The notes under the pieces: model-generated
Told to the model about the DNA's origin: nothing
The model's database searches: none
What the model saw: the letters and a program-made list of their open reading frames with translations, nothing else
NCBI RefSeq assembly: GCF_003324165.1
Contig: NW_025407848.1
Coordinates: 372,001 to 436,000 of the forward strand
Reading direction: 5' to 3'
DNA length: 64,000 nt
Source: Naegleria lovaniensis
Lineage: Eukaryota > Heterolobosea > Eutetramitea > Acrasida > Naegleriidae
Program-made: the position numbers and the translations under genes
Shown: positions 60,083-64,000 of the stretch, piece after piece
How positions within the stretch are numbered: position 1 is the first letter of the stretch
How the letters are laid out: each line of letters starts with the position of its first letter

Positions 60083-60216
60083 CATATTATTGACTCAACA
60101 TGGACTGGAGCATTTTCATTCTGTTTTATGCGCTCTTGGTTGTTTCCCAATGAATCTGTCCAAGGTTTGTCGGGATTGTTCATCTAACTAAAGTTCCAAA
60201 TCCATTCTAAAAAAAA

Positions 60217-62241
60217 ATGCCCATCAACAGGTCAACCGACACCCTTGAAGCGCCGTACAATGATCAACACAGTGTTCTCTATGAGCATCATCTCAAGACC
60301 AACAACACTAGCTCACCAAAGACGCTCACTCCAGCATCTCCGTTAGAGGAGGGAGATCAATTGGCAGTTCAGACCATAGTGGAAGAAGAGAAAAAACTTG
60401 AAGAAGGCGATTTTTCAAAAACTGGATTTCAAAAGACAAAAAGTCTCTTTAAAATTGCAACGGATATGATGAAACATAGTGAGTGGCAATGGTCGGATTC
60501 GATCGGATTGGGTTATTATTTGAATTTTAGAAAAGAAAAAATCGACCGTGATTTTTCTCATGTGATAGATGAAGCCTTTAAATACAATTCCGAAAAGAGA
60601 TGTTTTGTCAAAAACGATACTGAAATTAGCGTTGAAACAATTGAGCTATGGAAAGAGTATATCACATGTATTAGGCTTCTTTTTAAGGAATACGATAATT
60701 TAATGTTGAAAACAACTTTTGAGTATGCGGATGTATTGGAATACGAACCAAAGGGAAATGCCCAAAGAAGTGCATACGCAATTTGTAGAGATACAAAACG
60801 AAAAAAACTATTGCTACTGATAGAAGGCACTAAATCTTTCCATGATCTCCTTGCAGATCTCAATGCCGAAGCTTTTGCTTTTAAATGTGATGCATTTTCT
60901 CCATCAGAAAATCATTTTGTTCATTCTGGAATGCTGGAACGAGCCTATTGGTTTTATTATCAAATTATTCCAAAGATTGAAAATTATTTGAAAACAGATT
61001 TCCCTGATTACTCATTCACCATTGTCGGTCATTCATTGGGTGCTGGAACAGCTGCCATTCTAACATTACTACTTGTGTCCAAGATTCCATCTATTAGTTG
61101 TTTGGCATTTGCATGCCCTAAAATTTTCTCGCACGAACTTGCACGATCAGATTTGGTGAAGCGATACATTACAAGTTTTATCAATCAAGATGATTTTGTA
61201 CCATTATTTTCTGTTGAGAGTTTTAGAGAATTTAAAAATAAGAGAATGACCAATTGGAAATCAGAAGTCATGAATGAGACACAGCTTGGAAAATTTCTAA
61301 AAACAACGGATTCGTTATTGGGTCAGAGCGGTGTGTACAATGCTTTTTCTAGCCTAAAAAACGGAATTATGAGTGGATACAATTATATTGTAAACGGGTC
61401 AGAGAAAACCAGTCACCAAAAACCTCCAATAATGTCTACTTCTTCTATGACAAAGGAAAAATCCCTACCTCCTTTACCAAAAAACCTTACAAAGAAAAGA
61501 CTCATTAAGGTGCAGGAATTCAAGGATCAACAAGTTGATGAAGAGGATGAACTCTTCTTTTCGAATCTTGTCAAGCAATACGAAGAAAGTATTTCACAAC
61601 AAGACTCAGCTGTCGGTGAAGAATCGTGCTCTCAACAATGTACCAACATCAATGATGATGTTGTGACAGATTCCTTTACAGGAATCACTTACGTGACACA
61701 AGAAAATTCTATAATGGCTACGGCTGGTTACTCTTCAAGTCCAAATGAGAGCTGTGTTACTGAAGAAGAATCAGAGAGGTATCACACAACGATGGAACTT
61801 GTTTCACAATCTAGCCAACAAACGGATCTCGCTGAAGCAATTCCAAACTCACAATCAATGAGCGTGAGCTCAGTTTCAACGGCTACCACCAGCAGAACGC
61901 AACAAATTTCGATGAGAGAACTTCCCAAGCTGCCTCAATCCTTCACAACTGGGGTTCACTTGTATTCTCCTGAAAACATCTTTTTATTGAGAACCATCGA
62001 TTCTAAGGTGTATCTCAAACAATGTAAACCTTCAGAATTTGAGCATCTTGATTTTGTTGGAACGTATGTGGCAGATCATTTTTCTCGAAGCTATATTTCC
62101 TCTATTGAAGGTTTACTGCAGAGCACTACCAGAAAATTACCTCCTTTACCTTCAAGCTTGCTCGCCAAAAAGATGATTGCTGACCTTCATCAGTGTGAAC
62201 CTCAGCAAAATTCATCTGATGCTGACAGCACACAAATATAA
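60217..62241 (+). CDS. Class 3 lipase (diacylglycerol lipase-like)
   Basis: 674 aa, single exon, start after eight A. Alpha/beta hydrolase: LLLLIEGTKSFHDLLADLNA (oxyanion strand), FTIVGHSLGAGTAAILTLLL with the GxSxG serine at about residue 273, and YITSFINQDDFVPLFS with the catalytic Asp at about 325. After a long disordered insertion of some 250 residues (SLPPLPKNLTKKRL, Ser/Gln-rich) comes FVGTYVADHFSRSYISSIEG, whose His fits the DH..D.Y.E end of DAG lipases. The triad is complete despite the insertion. No signal peptide or membrane span, so it is probably cytosolic or peripherally bound, acting on glycerolipids. Confidence 0.85.
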   Translation: MPINRSTDTLEAPYNDQHSVLYEHHLKTNNTSSPKTLTPASPLEEGDQLAVQTIVEEEKKLEEGDFSKTGFQKTKSLFKIATDMMKHSEWQWSDSIGLGYYLNFRKEKIDRDFSHVIDEAFKYNSEKRCFVKNDTEISVETIELWKEYITCIRLLFKEYDNLMLKTTFEYADVLEYEPKGNAQRSAYAICRDTKRKKLLLLIEGTKSFHDLLADLNAEAFAFKCDAFSPSENHFVHSGMLERAYWFYYQIIPKIENYLKTDFPDYSFTIVGHSLGAGTAAILTLLLVSKIPSISCLAFACPKIFSHELARSDLVKRYITSFINQDDFVPLFSVESFREFKNKRMTNWKSEVMNETQLGKFLKTTDSLLGQSGVYNAFSSLKNGIMSGYNYIVNGSEKTSHQKPPIMSTSSMTKEKSLPPLPKNLTKKRLIKVQEFKDQQVDEEDELFFSNLVKQYEESISQQDSAVGEESCSQQCTNINDDVVTDSFTGITYVTQENSIMATAGYSSSPNESCVTEEESERYHTTMELVSQSSQQTDLAEAIPNSQSMSVSSVSTATTSRTQQISMRELPKLPQSFTTGVHLYSPENIFLLRTIDSKVYLKQCKPSEFEHLDFVGTYVADHFSRSYISSIEGLLQSTTRKLPPLPSSLLAKKMIADLHQCEPQQNSSDADSTQI

Positions 62242-62256
62242 CAAATTGTAGTTATT

Positions 62257-63681
62257 CTATTCTTTTACTTCCTCCTTCTTTTGCTTCTTCTTTTTGGGTT
62301 TGAATTCTTTTTGCAGTTTTGTTCTAATCTCCACAGCTTTTTCAAAGGTTTCCTTTGTGATTTCAACAAACGGTTGTTTAGTCTCTTTCATGACAGTCTC
62401 CAAAACTTTCATGCTGTCATCTGAAGCTCCGGCGTTTCTACGTCGCTCCAATTCCATCTTTTTTTTTTCCTTAGCCACTTTCTTTTTCTTTGGCTTGTTT
62501 CCATGATAGCTGTGTGAAAAGTTAATGTATGCTTGCTTTGGTGTTGTGGCTCGACCATACTGATCCAAATGCTCGATTACAAAATCGATATCTTCATTAA
62601 CCTCAAGTAATTTTGATTTTTCTCTCTCTTCAATGTGAGATTTATCCTTATTTCGGCCAACTCTCTTGTCTTCAAGAAATCCTTGTCGTTTTGCAAATTC
62701 GAGTGTTGCAAGCAATCCATCAGATACTAATGGCTCCTTAATAAGCTCTTCTTGAAGATTCGTTGGTGGCTCCTCCTCCTCTTTTTTTACCTCTGTTGTC
62801 TGTACAATAGTAGTAGTCTGACTTGCCTCTTCCATTACTTGATCTCCATCAGCGTCTTTTGTTCTTAAGCTTTGACTTTTTCTTTTTCTCTTATTGATAA
62901 CGGCCTCTTCCTCATTGTCAGCTTTTTCGATTGATATTGTTTTTACAAAATGCTTAGTTGCGTCATACTTTTTCCCATGATTATAATTTAGTATTGAGTC
63001 CTCTTCTCTATTTGTTTCAAAATTAGAGCTGAACGATTGATGTAAAACTTTAGATTGCTCATGAGCTTTGTCAATTGCTTCTTGATAGTTCCTATCTTTT
63101 TCTCTTTCTTCTAACAAGAGATTTTCTTCTCTCCTTGAAATTTTTCTTTCTGTTCTGCTGGTTGCTTTGCTTTCTTCACCAAGAACTGCTGCGTTCAACT
63201 CCATCATTGACAACAAATCAGCTCCGGAAGTAGTGATTGATGCATCTGATAATTTTTCTTTGACTCTGATATTTTTTGCTTTCTTCTTTTTTACAGCCTC
63301 AAAATCAGAAGCAATTGTAGGTTTACTAGCGTGTAAATCGTAGACTTTGGTTTTCGATGAGTTTTGAATCATTTCCTCATCCTCATTTGTTTCAAGAATT
63401 ACTCTTTTTTCTTTTTTTACAACTGTTGGCTTGATGTCTTCTTCGTCATCTTCTCCTTTTATCCTCTTTAATTCTCTTTCTTTTCTTTTTATTTTTGCTA
63501 ACTCGATCCGTTTATGTACTTCGGAAGTTTCATCTTCTTCATTTTTTGGCTCGATTCCTCTTTCCAATGATGTAGCTGTTTGGTTTGTAGTTACATTGAG
63601 AGGTTTCATTCCAAGTTTTTTTCGGAGTTCATTGCTTTCCTCGATGGTCAAGTAAAAGCTCCCATCATTGGCGACATGCAT
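62257..63681 (-). CDS. SART1: SART1/Snu66, U4/U6.U5 tri-snRNP protein
   Basis: 474 aa, single exon, start MHVANDGSFY after seven A. SART1/Snu66 recruits the tri-snRNP to the pre-spliceosome. FYLTIEESNELRKKLGMKPL is the N-terminal signature. Next come charged helices, SDGLLATLEFAKRQGFLEDK (the GL..tL...k..G.L motif), IDFVIEHLDQYGRATTPKQA, and YINFSHSYHGNKPKKKKVAK, matching the conserved C-terminal F..LSH.FHG block. A lysine-rich tail follows. It is shorter than the human protein (800 aa), mostly by lacking the long N-terminal region. Confidence 0.9.
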   Translation of the reverse strand: MHVANDGSFYLTIEESNELRKKLGMKPLNVTTNQTATSLERGIEPKNEEDETSEVHKRIELAKIKRKERELKRIKGEDDEEDIKPTVVKKEKRVILETNEDEEMIQNSSKTKVYDLHASKPTIASDFEAVKKKKAKNIRVKEKLSDASITTSGADLLSMMELNAAVLGEESKATSRTERKISRREENLLLEEREKDRNYQEAIDKAHEQSKVLHQSFSSNFETNREEDSILNYNHGKKYDATKHFVKTISIEKADNEEEAVINKRKRKSQSLRTKDADGDQVMEEASQTTTIVQTTEVKKEEEEPPTNLQEELIKEPLVSDGLLATLEFAKRQGFLEDKRVGRNKDKSHIEEREKSKLLEVNEDIDFVIEHLDQYGRATTPKQAYINFSHSYHGNKPKKKKVAKEKKKMELERRRNAGASDDSMKVLETVMKETKQPFVEITKETFEKAVEIRTKLQKEFKPKKKKQKKEEVKE

Positions 63682-63898
63682 TTTTTTTGATTTTGAATTT
63701 TTATTGAACACGCGGTGTTGAGCAAGTGCTATTGTGGATTGGATTACGTAGTAGTGAATTAAGTAGTGCTCTATTCCGAGTAGAGTGTAGATCGAAATTC
63801 ATTTAGTATTTACAAATGACAGGAACCTCGAATCCAATTTTAGGTTTTTTGTTTGTTGACGAAGCGATAAAATTAGAAGAGCGATTTTAAAGAAAAAA

Positions 63899-64000
63899 AT
63901 GAGAATTTTCAAAGTTGACTCGCCATTAGACGCCGAATTAAAGGTCTTAAAAGTATTATCGGATTATGATGCTGATTGTGCAGTGAAATTGGTTGATAGT
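63899..64000 (+). CDS. Start of an unidentified gene (runs off right edge)
   Basis: ATG after GAAAAAA, then an open frame to the window end, beginning MRIFKVDSPLDAELKVLKVL and continuing with an acidic stretch SDYDADCAVKLVDS. Too short to assign. Confidence 0.55.
   Translation, partial: MRIFKVDSPLDAELKVLKVLSDYDADCAVKLVDS

Overview
This is nuclear DNA from a unicellular eukaryote. It is AT-rich and gene-dense, and about 30 protein genes lie on both strands. Introns are few and mostly 40-55 nt with GTAAGT-type donors, and many start codons follow directly on a run of A. Gene content (axonemal dynein heavy chain, ULK4, CLEC16A, two ADP-ribosyltransferases, a mitochondrial GatB, an amoeba-style subtilase) points to an amoeboflagellate. 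Gene density, intron size and start context look most like a heterolobosean such as Naegleria. That assignment is inference, since no rRNA or species marker is present.

Layout. 1-6.3 kb: a condensin SMC4-type ATPase (runs off the left edge), a RABL6-like GTPase, and a CENP-C kinetochore protein head to head with the GTPase. 6.4 kb: a split tRNA-Tyr. 6.6-14 kb: adenylate kinase 6, a catalytically dead dual-specificity phosphatase, small mitochondrial or membrane proteins, a proteasome assembly chaperone (PSMG4), a PARP16-like enzyme and an ITPase/XTPase. 14.4-18.75 kb: a probable CACTA-like DNA transposon with a tnp2-like transposase and a divergent passenger gene. 18.8-20.2 kb: a MAPEG protein and a Mut7-C RNase. 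20.5-33 kb: one 12.5 kb single-headed inner-arm-type dynein heavy chain gene. 33.3-44.7 kb: ribosomal protein eS26, PP2A B55, CLEC16A, GatB and ULK4. 44.7-55.2 kb: a secreted subtilase, a GON4L-like nuclear protein and a 1,416-residue secreted or anchored protein of unknown family. 55.9-64 kb: a ThrE-type transporter, a PARP-type transferase, a class 3 lipase, SART1, and the start of one more gene.

The genes do not form a pathway. They are ordinary housekeeping and cell-biology genes packed closely, several sharing start-to-start gaps of only 30-40 nt. At least nine places in eight conserved genes need exactly one extra base, usually in a short A or T run, to restore a continuous protein. This looks like a homopolymer error signature of the assembly rather than biology, and anyone using gene models from this contig should know it.

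The best candidate for something undescribed is the 14.4-18.75 kb element. It has a zinc-finger, tnp2-like transposase, subterminal repeats in opposite orientation at its two ends, a 12-bp terminal inverted repeat, and a four-exon passenger gene.
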